Shown here one piece after another: positions 35,573 through 44,582 of a stretch of 64,000 nt of DNA. Below the pieces are notes generated by a model. That model was not told the origin of the DNA. It saw only the letters and a program-made list of their open reading frames with translations, and searched no databases. The stretch lies in NCBI RefSeq assembly GCF_028682635.1, contig NZ_JANHLK010000002.1, forward strand, positions 248,001-312,000. The letters run 5' to 3'. Each line of letters opens with the position of its first letter. Positions within the stretch are counted from its first letter, which is position 1. The stretch comes from Pseudomonas putida. Lineage in GTDB: Bacteria > Pseudomonadota > Gammaproteobacteria > Pseudomonadales > Pseudomonadaceae. Position numbers and translations under genes: made by a program.

Positions 35573-36451
35573 ATGATTGCGGGCAGTATGGTGGCACTGG
35601 TCACACCCATGGATGCACAAGGTCGTCTCGACTGGGACAGCCTGAGCAAACTGGTGGACTTTCACCTGCAAAACGGCACCCACGCCATCGTGGCGGTCGG
35701 CACTACAGGTGAATCGGCCACCCTTGATGTGAGCGAACACATCGAAGTGATCCGTCGCGTAGTCAAGCAGGTCAACGGTCGCATTCCGGTCATCGCCGGT
35801 ACCGGCGCCAACTCGACTCGCGAGGCGATCGAGCTGACCACCAATGCGAAGACCGCCGGCGCCGACGCTTGCCTGCTGGTCACACCGTACTACAACAAGC
35901 CGACCCAGGAAGGCCTGTACCAGCACTTCAAGGCGATCGCCGAAGCCGTCGATATCCCGCAGATCCTCTACAACGTGCCAGGCCGCACCGCCTGCGACAT
36001 GCTGGCCGAGACCGTGATCCGCCTGTCGAGCGTCAAGAACATCATCGGGATCAAGGAAGCCACGGGCGACCTGCAGCGCGCCAAGGCCATCATCGACGGC
36101 GTCGACAGCAACTTCCTGGTCATTTCCGGTGACGATGCCACCGCGGTCGAGCTGATCCTGCTGGGCGGCAAGGGCAATATTTCGGTGACCGCCAACGTCG
36201 CCCCGCGTGACATGGCCGACCTGTGCATTGCCGCGCTGAACGGCGAAGCCGAGAAGGCGCGCGCCATTCACCAAAAACTGATGCCACTCAATAAAACCCT
36301 GTTTATCGAGTCCAATCCAATTCCCGTGAAATGGGCGCTGCACGAGATGGGCCTGATGCCGGACGGAATCCGTCTGCCGCTCACCTGGCTCAGCGCCGAA
36401 TGTCACGAACCGCTGCGGCAGGCCATGCGCCAGTCCGGCGTCCTGGTTTAA
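35573..36451 (+). CDS. dapA: 4-hydroxy-tetrahydrodipicolinate synthase DapA
   Basis: A 292-residue (beta/alpha)8 enzyme condensing pyruvate with aspartate semialdehyde, first step of lysine and diaminopimelate synthesis. Schiff-base Lys161 is in GIKEATG; Tyr133 is in YNVPGRT; the Thr pair is in VGTTGES. The start at 35573 (MIAGSMVALVTPM) fits the family. It begins the dapA-bamC-MBL-purC block, a standard Pseudomonas order. Confidence 0.97.
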   Translation: MIAGSMVALVTPMDAQGRLDWDSLSKLVDFHLQNGTHAIVAVGTTGESATLDVSEHIEVIRRVVKQVNGRIPVIAGTGANSTREAIELTTNAKTAGADACLLVTPYYNKPTQEGLYQHFKAIAEAVDIPQILYNVPGRTACDMLAETVIRLSSVKNIIGIKEATGDLQRAKAIIDGVDSNFLVISGDDATAVELILLGGKGNISVTANVAPRDMADLCIAALNGEAEKARAIHQKLMPLNKTLFIESNPIPVKWALHEMGLMPDGIRLPLTWLSAECHEPLRQAMRQSGVLV

Positions 36452-36468
36452 TTGAGGAAGTACAACGC

Positions 36469-37584
36469 ATGAAGCGAATGGCCGGACTCTCCGCGCTTGC
36501 CTTGATCATCTCCAGCACCAGTGGCTGTGGATGGCTGTGGGGCCCGGATGGTTATTTCCGTGACCGTGGTAGCGACTACCTGGAAGCGCAACAGACCGCA
36601 CCGATGCAACTGCCACCGGATATCACCACCGCCAAGCGTCTGGATCCGCTGTTGCCGATTCCGCGCAACGTCGCCGATGACACCGCCAAGGGCGAATACA
36701 TCGTGCCTCGTCCGCAGCCATTGACCGCTGCCGCCGACGCCAGTGCCTACTCGCTGCAAAAGAGCGGCGATACGCGCTCGATCCTGGCGCAGAACCCGCC
36801 AGCGGAAGCCTGGCCCGTGGCCGTACAGTTCTTCCAGGACAACGGTTTCCGCCTGGACGAACAGCGCCCTCAGACTGGCGAATTCACCACCACCTGGCAG
36901 CGTTCCGACGAACTGTCCGCAGCCATGGCCAAGCGCCTGAGCGCAGCCGGCGTCGCCTCTGACAGCGAAATCCGTGCCCGGGTACGTATCGAGCCGGGTG
37001 TGCAGCGCAATACCAGTGAGATCTACGTGGTCACCGCCGAGCGTCCTGCCGGCAGCACGGCCGACGTCGCTTTCACCAACCGTTCGGTCAACACTGGCCT
37101 GGACGCGGCACTGGTCGACGACATGCTGGCGAGCATGAGCCGCATCTCCGAGAAGGGCGGTTCGGTCTCCATGCTGGCTTCTCGCGATTTCGACGCGCCA
37201 AGCCGCATCAGCCTGAGCGAAGACGGCAGCGGCAACCCGGTGCTGAACGTCGGCACCGACCTGGATCGTGCCTGGTCGAGCGTCGGCCGTGCGCTGGAGC
37301 AGGGCGAATGGCGTGTTGAAGACATCAACCGCAGCCTGGGCCTGTACTACATCAACCTCGCTGAAAAAGCCGAGAAGAAAGACGACAAGCCCGGGTTCTT
37401 CAGCAGCCTGTTCGGCAGTGCGCCGAGCAAGGAAGAAGTCGAGTCCCGTGCCGAGCGTTATCAGGTTCGCCTGAGCAAGGTCGGCGAAAGTGTCCAGGTC
37501 ACCGTCGAGAAAAACATCAACACCGTGGCGCCGGCTGACGTGGCGCGCAAAGTGTTGAGCGTGATTCAGGACAATCTGGGCTGA
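36469..37584 (+). CDS. bamC: Outer-membrane assembly lipoprotein BamC (NlpB)
   Basis: A 371-residue lipoprotein of the BAM complex. The signal MKRMAGLSALALIISSTSGC has its lipid-anchor Cys20. Two BamC-type domains follow (about 95-215 and 240-360), the first starting at AWPVAVQFFQDNGF. It begins 17 bases after the dapA stop with GAGGAAG upstream. Confidence 0.93.
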   Translation: MKRMAGLSALALIISSTSGCGWLWGPDGYFRDRGSDYLEAQQTAPMQLPPDITTAKRLDPLLPIPRNVADDTAKGEYIVPRPQPLTAAADASAYSLQKSGDTRSILAQNPPAEAWPVAVQFFQDNGFRLDEQRPQTGEFTTTWQRSDELSAAMAKRLSAAGVASDSEIRARVRIEPGVQRNTSEIYVVTAERPAGSTADVAFTNRSVNTGLDAALVDDMLASMSRISEKGGSVSMLASRDFDAPSRISLSEDGSGNPVLNVGTDLDRAWSSVGRALEQGEWRVEDINRSLGLYYINLAEKAEKKDDKPGFFSSLFGSAPSKEEVESRAERYQVRLSKVGESVQVTVEKNINTVAPADVARKVLSVIQDNLG

Positions 37585-37588
37585 TCAC

Positions 37589-38347
37589 ATGCGTTTTGCC
37601 GTTCTCGGCAGCGGTAGCCAAGGGAATGGCACGCTGATAGCCAGCGCTGATACGTACGTGCTGGTGGATTGTGGTTTCTCCCTGCGGGAAACCGAAAAAC
37701 GCTTGCTGCGCCTGGGTGTGAACCCTGCGCAGCTGAGCGCGATACTCGTGACCCACGAACATGCCGACCACGTGCATGGCGTGGGTTTGCTGTCTCGGCG
37801 CTACAATCTGCCTGTCTACCTCAGTCGCGGCACCCTGCGCGGGATGCGCAAACCGGTCGAACCCGCGGGCTTCCTGGCCGGTGGCGAACAACTGCAGATC
37901 GGCAACCTGAGCATTGGTGTCATTGCCGTGGCCCACGATGCGCAGGAGCCGACGCAATACGTGTTCAGTGACGGTGAGCGGCGCTTCGGCCTGTTGACCG
38001 ACCTGGGCTCGTATTGCGACAAGGTGCTGGAAGGCTATCGCGACCTCGATGCATTGATGATCGAGGCCAACCATTGCCGGGACATGCTGGCTCGCGGTCA
38101 TTACCCCTACTTTCTCAAGCAGCGGGTGGGCGGTGAGCTGGGACATTTGAACAACCATCAGGCGGCATTCCTGGTGTCCGAGTTGGGCTGGAAAGACCTG
38201 CAACACCTGGTCCTGGCCCATCTGAGCAGCAAGAACAACCTGCCGCGGCTGGCCCGGCAATGTTTTGTCGACACCCTCGGGTGCGACCCGGACTGGCTGC
38301 AACTGGCCGATCAAGATTCAGGGCTCGACTGGCGACACATCGCCTAG
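37589..38347 (+). CDS. MBL-fold metallo-hydrolase (YycJ/VicX type)
   Basis: A 252-residue metallo-beta-lactamase-fold protein. The metal-binding block THEHADHVHG has His56, His58, Asp60 and His61. Other ligands follow in AVAHDAQEP and EANH. The GSGSQGN start resembles YycJ/VicX and RNA-processing hydrolases. It overlaps neither neighbour but begins four bases after bamC and 28 before purC. It probably acts on phosphodiester bonds; the substrate is unknown. Confidence 0.88.
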   Translation: MRFAVLGSGSQGNGTLIASADTYVLVDCGFSLRETEKRLLRLGVNPAQLSAILVTHEHADHVHGVGLLSRRYNLPVYLSRGTLRGMRKPVEPAGFLAGGEQLQIGNLSIGVIAVAHDAQEPTQYVFSDGERRFGLLTDLGSYCDKVLEGYRDLDALMIEANHCRDMLARGHYPYFLKQRVGGELGHLNNHQAAFLVSELGWKDLQHLVLAHLSSKNNLPRLARQCFVDTLGCDPDWLQLADQDSGLDWRHIA

Positions 38348-38375
38348 CCCACCTACTTAGCAAGCGGAGCCCATC

Positions 38376-39089
38376 ATGGAAAAACGTGAAGAACTCTACC
38401 GCGGCAAAGCCAAATCGGTTTACAAGACCGACGACGCCAACCGCTTGATCCTGCTGTTTCGCAACGACACTTCGGCGTTCGACGGCAAGCGCATCGAACA
38501 GCTCGACCGCAAAGGCATGGTGAACAACAAGTTCAACGCCTTCATCATGCAGAAACTCGAAGAAGCCGGCGTACCGACCCAATTCGACAAACTGCTGGGC
38601 GACAACGAATGCCTGGTGAAGAAGCTCGACATGATCCCGGTCGAGTGCGTCGTGCGTAACTACGCCGCCGGCAGCCTGGTCAAGCGCCTGGGCGTTGAAG
38701 AAGGCATGAAGCTCAACCCTTACACCTTCGAACTGTTCCTGAAGGACGACGCCAAGGGCGACCCGTTCATCAACGAATCCCACGTCGTGGCCTTCGGTTG
38801 GGGCACTGCCGAGCAACTGGCGCGCATGAAGGAACTGTCGCTCAAGGTCAACGAAGTCCTGAGCAAACTGTTCGACGACGCCGGCCTGCTGCTGGTCGAC
38901 TTCAAACTGGAATTCGGCGTGTTCCACGACGGCTCCATCGTCCTGGGCGACGAATTCAGCCCGGACGGCTGCCGCCTGTGGGACAAGGCCACCAAGAAGA
39001 AAATGGACAAGGACCGCTTCCGCCAGGGCCTCGGTGACGTCATCGAAGCCTACGAAGAAGTCGCCAATCGTCTGGGTGTACCGCTTTAA
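38376..39089 (+). CDS. purC: SAICAR synthase PurC
   Basis: A 237-residue ATP-dependent ligase of purine synthesis. It joins aspartate to CAIR. Family blocks [23 protein letters not shown] and [19 protein letters not shown] are intact. The length is typical of the bacterial monofunctional form. Last of the dapA block and just before tRNA-Ser. Confidence 0.97.
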   Translation: MEKREELYRGKAKSVYKTDDANRLILLFRNDTSAFDGKRIEQLDRKGMVNNKFNAFIMQKLEEAGVPTQFDKLLGDNECLVKKLDMIPVECVVRNYAAGSLVKRLGVEEGMKLNPYTFELFLKDDAKGDPFINESHVVAFGWGTAEQLARMKELSLKVNEVLSKLFDDAGLLLVDFKLEFGVFHDGSIVLGDEFSPDGCRLWDKATKKKMDKDRFRQGLGDVIEAYEEVANRLGVPL

Positions 39090-39135
39090 TCGACGCAAGC
39101 ATCTGATAGCACAGAAAAAATTTTCGAAAGAGGGT

Positions 39136-39163
39136 TTGCTTTCGGCAAAAGTGTTGTTATGAT
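39136..39163 (+). promoter_or_regulatory. tRNA-Ser promoter
   Basis: TTGCTT (39136-39141), a 16-base spacer, then TATGAT (39158-39163), followed by a GC-rich discriminator GCGCGCC, as expected for a growth-rate-controlled stable RNA promoter. Confidence 0.7.
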
Positions 39164-39173
39164 GCGCGCCGTT

Positions 39174-39263
39174 GGAGAGATGCCAGAGTGGCCGAATGGG
39201 ACGGATTCGAAATCCGTTGTACCTTCACCGGTACCTAGGGTTCGAATCCCTATCTCTCCGCCA
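39174..39263 (+). tRNA. tRNA-Ser (anticodon CGA)
   Basis: A 90-base class II tRNA. The acceptor arms GGAGAGA (39174-39180) and TCTCTCC (39253-39259) pair, followed by G and an encoded CCA (39261-39263). The anticodon stem ACGGA/TCCGT encloses TTCGAAA with CGA at 39208-39210. The T-arm GGTTCGAATCC and a long variable arm fit serine. It reads UCG codons. Confidence 0.97.
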
Positions 39264-39271
39264 TTACATGG

Positions 39272-39308
39272 AAAAAGCCCCGTAGCTGAAAAGTTACGGG
39301 GCTTTTTT
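39272..39308 (+). terminator. Rho-independent terminator of tRNA-Ser
   Basis: GCCCCGTA pairs with TACGGGGC around a loop of about ten bases, and six T's follow the stem. Confidence 0.93.
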
Positions 39309-39360
39309 GTTTGCGCAAAAAACTGTCAGGTTTTTATTCGCACGGGGTGCGCAGGACGAA

Positions 39361-39573
39361 TCAGTTACCCATGGTGGCGTGGGTGATGATTTCGTTCTCG
39401 ACCAGCAGGTTGATCCGTGCAGGGTTGTAGTCCTTGGTCATGATGAACCCGTTGCCCCGCGGTCGTACTGCCAGGCCGGTCTTGTTGGCGAGTTCTTCGC
39501 GTAGCTCCTCGGTGTATTGCCGGCCGATGTACTGATTGGCAGTGTCCAGGTGTTGTTTCAAATCCATGGTCAT
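39361..39573 (-). CDS. Small protein of the peptidase-inhibitor I78 type
   Basis: A 70-residue cytoplasmic-looking protein. Residues about 12-70 match the I78 inhibitor pattern (YIGRQYTEELREEL, then VRPRGNGFIMTKDYNPARIN). Unlike secreted members it lacks a signal peptide, so its protease target may be internal. The start at 39573 has AAGGAAG seven bases upstream; a second ATG is two codons downstream. It ends just after the tRNA terminator and is convergent with it. Confidence 0.75.
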   Translation of the reverse strand: MTMDLKQHLDTANQYIGRQYTEELREELANKTGLAVRPRGNGFIMTKDYNPARINLLVENEIITHATMGN

Positions 39574-39892
39574 GAATTGCTTCCTTGCGATAATTGAAAT
39601 AGGTGTGTGTGTTCCCGTCATCCGCGTGGGATGACGTAGCGGATTGTGGAATAACTGTGTTTGTTTATCACCCGTTGGACTGTATCGCGATGTTTGGCTT
39701 CTATGTTCGCAGGGCGGGGAAGTTGATGTTAATTGTTTTTGCGAAAGACCCTGTTTCAAATGTCTCCAGTAAACTTTGAGAGCAGGATTTATAATTGATG
39801 GTAGTGGGCAGTGAGGAGATTGTTGCGCACAAAGCTGCAGAATATTCCTACGCAATATCTAATGATTTCCTACAATTACAAAGAGGTCAAAT
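39574..39892. other. AT-richer divergent region
   Basis: 319 bases between two small genes with a visibly lower GC content. A hairpin CGTCATCC-GCGTG-GGATGACG (39616-39636) lies near the left gene. I see no further gene. It probably contains the promoters for both. Confidence 0.5.
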
Positions 39893-40321
39893 ATGCTCAG
39901 GAGCATTGCCGCTGCCATCCTGGTTGTTTCCGCTCCCGCGTGGGCTGCCCAGGCCCCTGCGTCCTTTACCGGTACCGATTATAGTGGGCGCTATGAATGT
40001 ATTGGCAAGGACAGCCATATTGGGGGATTTAAAGGGGTGGTCGACATGACACTCAATGCCGAACAGAGTACCGGGAAGTATGGCGCTTATAACTTTGTAC
40101 TGACGCTGGAGGACAAGTCCAGGTATGACGGATTCGCTGCCGGCACGTCCGACTCGCTGGCCATTTATTTTGCGCATACCGATCCGTCATTGAAGGATTA
40201 TGGAGTCGGTGTTGCACAGGTTGTTTCAACGCCGGAGGGGAAAGTGTCGTTCACCAAGTATTATTATGGTCCTGAATACAGTGGCGGCGGTCACGGTATG
40301 GAGCATTGCGTTAAAAGCTGA
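39893..40321 (+). CDS. Secreted hypothetical protein
   Basis: A 142-residue protein with a clean signal peptide (MLRSIAAAILVVSAPAWA). The mature part is a single compact domain, FTGTDYSGRYECIGKD to HGMEHCVKS, with two cysteines that may form a disulfide. I do not recognise the family. AGAGG lies ten bases before the ATG. It is AT-richer than its surroundings. Confidence 0.75.
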   Translation: MLRSIAAAILVVSAPAWAAQAPASFTGTDYSGRYECIGKDSHIGGFKGVVDMTLNAEQSTGKYGAYNFVLTLEDKSRYDGFAAGTSDSLAIYFAHTDPSLKDYGVGVAQVVSTPEGKVSFTKYYYGPEYSGGGHGMEHCVKS

Positions 40322-40340
40322 ATTGATCGAGCAAGTCGGT

Positions 40341-40365
40341 GAAGCTGCTCGTCAAGAGCAGCTTC
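40341..40365. terminator. Strong hairpin between convergent small genes
   Basis: Ten-base stem GAAGCTGCTC/GAGCAGCTTC around GTCAA. There is no T-tract on either side, so termination is not certain. Confidence 0.5.
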
Positions 40366-40382
40366 CTGTTGCCCGGGCAGTC

Positions 40383-40589
40383 TTACGGCTGCGAGTGGCC
40401 CAGTTTTCTCTTGATCAAGTCGTAGACGTCCTTGTGGGTTGAGTTGTGCAGGGATTTGTCCTGGCAGGCCGATGCCAGGAAGTTTTTCACTTCGTCCCTG
40501 GCGTGAGGATAAAGCCCGGCGACGTAGTCGGCTTCATGCGCTTGGGTGCAGTTGAAGTGCTTGTCGTCTTTCGCTTTGTCTCTAGCCAT
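40383..40589 (-). CDS. Small conserved-looking hypothetical protein
   Basis: A 68-residue polar protein (MARDKAKDDKHFNCTQAHE) rich in Lys, Asp and His with a single domain-like helix pattern. Start ATG 40589 has AGGAG just upstream on its strand (complement of 40595-40602). No signal peptide and no membrane helix. I do not recognise it; homologues in other Pseudomonas may exist. Confidence 0.65.
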   Translation of the reverse strand: MARDKAKDDKHFNCTQAHEADYVAGLYPHARDEVKNFLASACQDKSLHNSTHKDVYDLIKRKLGHSQP

Positions 40590-40797
40590 TGAAACTCTCC
40601 TGTTGTGTTCGAAGGTTATAGGTCCGGGCCGGTTTTGCCCGAAGCCCCCTGAGCTTAGGGGCGCGAGGCTGTACCGCCAGGGGTGCGACGAAATCAGGAA
40701 GGGGCTGTAGGACCCGTCGCGTGAGCCTGTTGGCATTAAACACAAATCACTTGAGGCATTCGTTCAGTCGCATAGACGCCGATTGTTACATCTCCCT

Positions 40798-40813
40798 AAA
40801 CTGTCGATAGTTT
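40798..40813. promoter_or_regulatory. LysR-type operator candidate
   Basis: The inverted repeat AAACT-GTCGAT-AGTTT lies 20 bases upstream of the LysR-family gene start, a place where such regulators often bind to control themselves. Confidence 0.4.
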
Positions 40814-40832
40814 TACAGCGCGGGGTCAATGG

Positions 40833-41759
40833 ATGAATCGCAACGAACTACGCAAGGCCGACATCAACCTGATGGTGGTGTTTGAAACGCTGATGCTCGA
40901 ACGCAATGTCACCAAGGTGGCGAAGAAGCTGTTTCTCGGTCAGCCGACCATCAGTTCGGCGCTCAATCGCTTGCGTACCATGTTCAACGATCCGTTGTTC
41001 ATCCGCGTCGGGCATCGCATGGAGCCGACGGCGCGGGCTGAAGAGATCTTTCGGCATCTGTCGCCGGCGCTGGATTCGTTGTCGGTGGCGTTGAGCCTGA
41101 CCCATGATTTCGACCCGAGCAGCAGCACCATGACCTTTCGCATCGGGATGTCGGACGATGTCGAGTTCGGCCTGTTGCCGCCGTTGCTGCGGGCGCTGCG
41201 CCAGGAAGCGCCGAAGGTGGTGTTCGTGGTGCAGAATGTCGACTACTGGCGCATTCCCGACTTGCTGGCGTCTGGCGACATCACGGTTGGCGTCACCCAG
41301 ACCCGCGGCCTGCCAGCCAACGCCAAGCGCAAGTTGTTGCGGCACATCCGTCCCAGCGTTTTACGCGCCGACGCCAGCGATACACCGCTGACGCTCGATG
41401 AGTACTGCTCGCGCCCCCATGTGTTGGTGTCGCATATCGCCAACGTCAGTGGTTTCGCTGACGAGTGGCTGTCAGCAATCGGCCGCACGCGCCAGGTGGT
41501 GCTCTCGGTGCCGCAATACAGTTCGTTGCCAGCCTTGCTCGCCGGGACCGACCTGATTGCCAGCCTACCGGATTACACGGCAGAGGCCATGGCGGCGTCC
41601 GGTCAGGTGTTCATGGAACCGTTTCCGTTCAGTACGCCGACCCTCGAGTTGTCCATGGTCTGGCTCAGCCATGTCGACAGCGACCCTGCCGAGCGCTGGT
41701 TGCGCTCACGACTCGAAGCGTTCATGGGCGAGCGAAATCTGTTGTCGCTGCCCCATTGA
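40833..41759 (+). CDS. LysR-family transcriptional regulator
   Basis: A 308-residue regulator. The N-terminal helix-turn-helix (ADINLMVVFETLMLERNVTK, then KLFLGQPTISSALNRLRTMF) and the effector domain (about 90-300) are complete. The NodD/TrpI-like subfamily fits the ADINLMVVFE start. The isomerase gene follows 52 bases later and may be regulated with it. Confidence 0.9.
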   Translation: MNRNELRKADINLMVVFETLMLERNVTKVAKKLFLGQPTISSALNRLRTMFNDPLFIRVGHRMEPTARAEEIFRHLSPALDSLSVALSLTHDFDPSSSTMTFRIGMSDDVEFGLLPPLLRALRQEAPKVVFVVQNVDYWRIPDLLASGDITVGVTQTRGLPANAKRKLLRHIRPSVLRADASDTPLTLDEYCSRPHVLVSHIANVSGFADEWLSAIGRTRQVVLSVPQYSSLPALLAGTDLIASLPDYTAEAMAASGQVFMEPFPFSTPTLELSMVWLSHVDSDPAERWLRSRLEAFMGERNLLSLPH

Positions 41760-41811
41760 CCAAGGCAGCGCTATGCTATGAACTTTTCCACCAACCTACA
41801 GGAGTTACGCC

Positions 41812-42177
41812 ATGCCTCACCTGCACCTGGAATACACCGCCAACCTGCCTGATCTGAACGCTGACGTGGCGTTGATGCGTATGAACAATGTGCTGGTGGG
41901 CTCCGGTCAATTCGGTGCCGAATTCGACATCAAGAGTCGCGCGGTGAAGCTCCAGACGTTCAAGGTCGGCACGGCATTGGCCGAGCGGGCGTTTGTGCAT
42001 GTGAAACTGGCCGTGCTGAGCGGTCGCTCCGCGGAGATCAAGAAGCAGCTGTCCGACAGCCTGCTGGCCGTGGTCAAGGATCTGTGCGAATGGCCGACGG
42101 GAGTGGAGGTGCAGTTGTGCGTGGAGATTCTCGACATCGATCGCGAATCCTATGCCAAGACTACCGTCGGCGTCTGA
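41812..42177 (+). CDS. 5-carboxymethyl-2-hydroxymuconate delta-isomerase family (HpaF-like)
   Basis: A 121-residue tautomerase-fold protein. The catalytic Pro2 directly follows Met1 (MPHLHLEYTANL), as in HpaF of 4-hydroxyphenylacetate degradation. No other hpa genes lie in the window, so this copy's pathway is uncertain. An AGGAG lies seven bases before the ATG. Convergent with the next gene, with three bases between stops. Confidence 0.85.
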   Translation: MPHLHLEYTANLPDLNADVALMRMNNVLVGSGQFGAEFDIKSRAVKLQTFKVGTALAERAFVHVKLAVLSGRSAEIKKQLSDSLLAVVKDLCEWPTGVEVQLCVEILDIDRESYAKTTVGV

Positions 42178-42180
42178 GTT

Positions 42181-43116
42181 TCAGGCCGTGTCCAGTTCGG
42201 CGCAGGCCGCGATCACTTGCTCACGTAACCAGATGTTCGCGCTGTCCTGATCGGCGCCCTGGCTCCACTGCATGTCGAGGGTGAAACCCGGCAGGCCATT
42301 GGGCGCTTCACGGCGCTCGAAGACGGTGTCATCGGCCAGCAATTGCTGGATGCGCCGGGGCAGGGTGAGGATGAAGTCGGTGCCGCTGATCATCTTCAGG
42401 GCTGCGCCGTAGCTGTTGGCCCGTGCGACGATCTGGCGTTGGCGGGTTTGTTGCGCCAACCAGCCGTCGACCATGTTGCTGGTGGAGGTCCAGGGCGTCG
42501 GGAACACATGACGGCGCTCGATGAAGGTTTGCAGGCTCAGGCGTGGTTGCGACGGGGTGGCGCCTTTGTCGAAGACGCAGACGAAATCGTCTTCCAGCAG
42601 TGTGCGCACCTTGAAGTCGGCGTGGCTTCGATGAAAGTCCGGACCGAAACCTATCGCCAGATCCAGGCTGCCATCACGCAGTGCCTGGGCCGGGATGTCG
42701 GTCTCGAGCTTATGCACATTGACCACCACCGCAAGCTCGGCGCACGCGAAGCGCTTCAACAGGCGCGGCAGCACCAGTTGCTCGAAGTATTCCGGAGCGC
42801 AGAGGTTGAAAATCGTTGGTTGTTGGGTGGGGTCGAACTTTGAGGCACTGGCGTGGCACAGGTTGATGCTGTCGAGGATCTTCAGCACGTGGGGGTACAT
42901 GCCGTCGGTCTTGTAGGTGGGGCGCATCCCGGTGCGGGTATTGATGAACAATTCGTCGTCAAACACTGCGCGCAGTTTTTTCAGGCAGTAGCTCACGGTG
43001 GACTGGCTGACGCACAGCGTCTCGGAAACGCCGGAGACGCTGTTTTGCTCGTACACGGCGACGAACACCATCAAGTCCTGCATGTCGAGCTTTCGTAGCA
43101 CGTTGCTGTTCAGCAT
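42181..43116 (-). CDS. LysR-family transcriptional regulator
   Basis: A 311-residue regulator of the same NodD/TrpI-like group as the gene at 40833. HTH: VFVAVYEQNSVSGVSETL and SQSTVSYCLKKLRAVFDDEL. The effector domain is complete. It lies downstream of the MFS gene with an 82-base gap on the same strand. Candidate targets are that gene or the isomerase gene. Confidence 0.88.
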   Translation of the reverse strand: MLNSNVLRKLDMQDLMVFVAVYEQNSVSGVSETLCVSQSTVSYCLKKLRAVFDDELFINTRTGMRPTYKTDGMYPHVLKILDSINLCHASASKFDPTQQPTIFNLCAPEYFEQLVLPRLLKRFACAELAVVVNVHKLETDIPAQALRDGSLDLAIGFGPDFHRSHADFKVRTLLEDDFVCVFDKGATPSQPRLSLQTFIERRHVFPTPWTSTSNMVDGWLAQQTRQRQIVARANSYGAALKMISGTDFILTLPRRIQQLLADDTVFERREAPNGLPGFTLDMQWSQGADQDSANIWLREQVIAACAELDTA

Positions 43117-43198
43117 CCTTTCTGGCTCATGTGCAAACTTGAGCGAATGATCCTAGCGCAATGAAGGCAACAGGAGAATGTACTGCAAGCATTCGGAG

Positions 43199-44377
43199 TC
43201 AGTGCATGTGCCTGGCGTAATGCCGTGGGTCGAAGCGCAAGGCCATCAGGATCATCAGCGCCATGACCCCGGTGAGTGACCACCAGGCCCATTCGAAACT
43301 GCCGAGCCGGTCACGGATCATCCCGGCCGCCAGCGGCGAGAGACCTGCGATCAGGTAGCCGATGCCTTGCACGAATGCCGTGAGCCCACCCGCTTGCCGA
43401 GGCTCGTCCAGGTGATCCAGCGACACGATCAGGCTCATCGGGAACAGCCCGCCGATTCCCAGCCCCAACAGGCACGGCCACAGGAGGCCGAGGTTTCCCG
43501 GGCTGAGAATCAACCCGCAAAAACCGACCATGATCAGCGCCAGCAACACCACCAGCACGAGGCGTCGATCACGGCTGCGGTTGGCAATGGCCGGAACCAG
43601 CAGGCCGGACAACACCTCCATGGCGGTCAGGAAGCCAAGCAACAATCCGGCATCCTGTTCGCTCCAGCCCTTTTCCACGTAGTACGGCGCCAACCAGGCC
43701 AGCACGCAGGTGTAGGACGCCGTGCCCAGGCCGAAAAACGCCGCGAGCATCCAGGCGCGAGGATGGCTGAAGAAGGAGCGGTGGCTGGTTGAACCCGGCG
43801 TCGGTGCCCCCACGCGTTGACTGCACCAGAACAGCAGCGCGAGCACGGCCAGCACCGCCCAGATGGCCAGGCCCATGCGCCAACTGCCTGTGTGGAGCAT
43901 CACCAGGGGGGAGAAAGAGGCGGCAATGGCGGCACCACCCATGATCGACGTGACGTAGAGCCCCATGCACAAGGCCACGTTGTCGCTAAAGCGGGATTTG
44001 ATCAGCGTCGGCATCAGCGCCTGGATCAGCGCGATACCGATGCCGGCCAATACGGCACTGAGGATCAGTTCCAGCGCCGAATCGAGGAACAATCGCGATG
44101 CAGTGGCCAGGCCGATGACCAGCAGCGACAACACCACCGTGCGGCGCTCGCCAAGGCGTTGGCTGATCGCCAGTCCAAAGAACATCGCCAGCCCCATGGT
44201 CATGACCGGCAGCAGGGTCAGCAGCGAGGCGAGACTGAAACTGAGCGGGATGTCGCCGCGAATCGCCGACAGCAAAGGACCGACTGCAGCCATGGAGGGC
44301 CGCAGATTCAGGGCGACCAGCAGGATGCTGGCCATCAACCACAGGGCAGGGCGAGAAGTAGCGCGAATGTTTTCCAT
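43199..44377 (-). CDS. MFS transporter, CynX/NimT type
   Basis: A 392-residue carrier with twelve helices. The start (RPALWLMASILLVALNLRPS) with the Asn-Leu-Arg-Pro motif of the cyanate/2-nitroimidazole exporter group is intact, followed by the conserved loop RLGERRTVVL at about 70. The substrate is unknown. The ATG at 44377 lacks a strong ribosome site. Confidence 0.85.
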   Translation of the reverse strand: MENIRATSRPALWLMASILLVALNLRPSMAAVGPLLSAIRGDIPLSFSLASLLTLLPVMTMGLAMFFGLAISQRLGERRTVVLSLLVIGLATASRLFLDSALELILSAVLAGIGIALIQALMPTLIKSRFSDNVALCMGLYVTSIMGGAAIAASFSPLVMLHTGSWRMGLAIWAVLAVLALLFWCSQRVGAPTPGSTSHRSFFSHPRAWMLAAFFGLGTASYTCVLAWLAPYYVEKGWSEQDAGLLLGFLTAMEVLSGLLVPAIANRSRDRRLVLVVLLALIMVGFCGLILSPGNLGLLWPCLLGLGIGGLFPMSLIVSLDHLDEPRQAGGLTAFVQGIGYLIAGLSPLAAGMIRDRLGSFEWAWWSLTGVMALMILMALRFDPRHYARHMH

Positions 44378-44513
44378 GATCGGACCTTGATGAATCAGGG
44401 GCCGATTAGGCGCGAGTGATTCGCAGGCGGCAAATCAGAAAATCCCGGGCCTTATCGGGAAATTAAATACTGCTGCGATGAGACCTCTTCAGATGTTCGG
44501 ACCTTAGCTCTTG

Positions 44514-44531
44514 CTGAACCGAAACTGAACC
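44514..44531. promoter_or_regulatory. Direct repeat CTGAACC upstream of the transferase gene
   Basis: CTGAACC at 44514-44520 and 44525-44531 with an 11-base period. Such spacing fits an OmpR-family regulator binding as a dimer. Confidence 0.4.
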
Positions 44532-44582
44532 ATTCTCAAATAAGCGGAAAGTTTCATCGAGTGTAGGAGAGGCAACTAATCG

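Noticed and set aside
39174..39263. tRNA-Ser as an attachment site for an island
   Set aside because: I looked for a repeat of the tRNA 3' end downstream and found none, and there is no integrase gene in the window.
39616..39636. Hairpin CGTCATCC-GCGTG-GGATGACG
   Set aside because: Short and without a T-tract or a conserved neighbour; too weak to call as a regulator or terminator.
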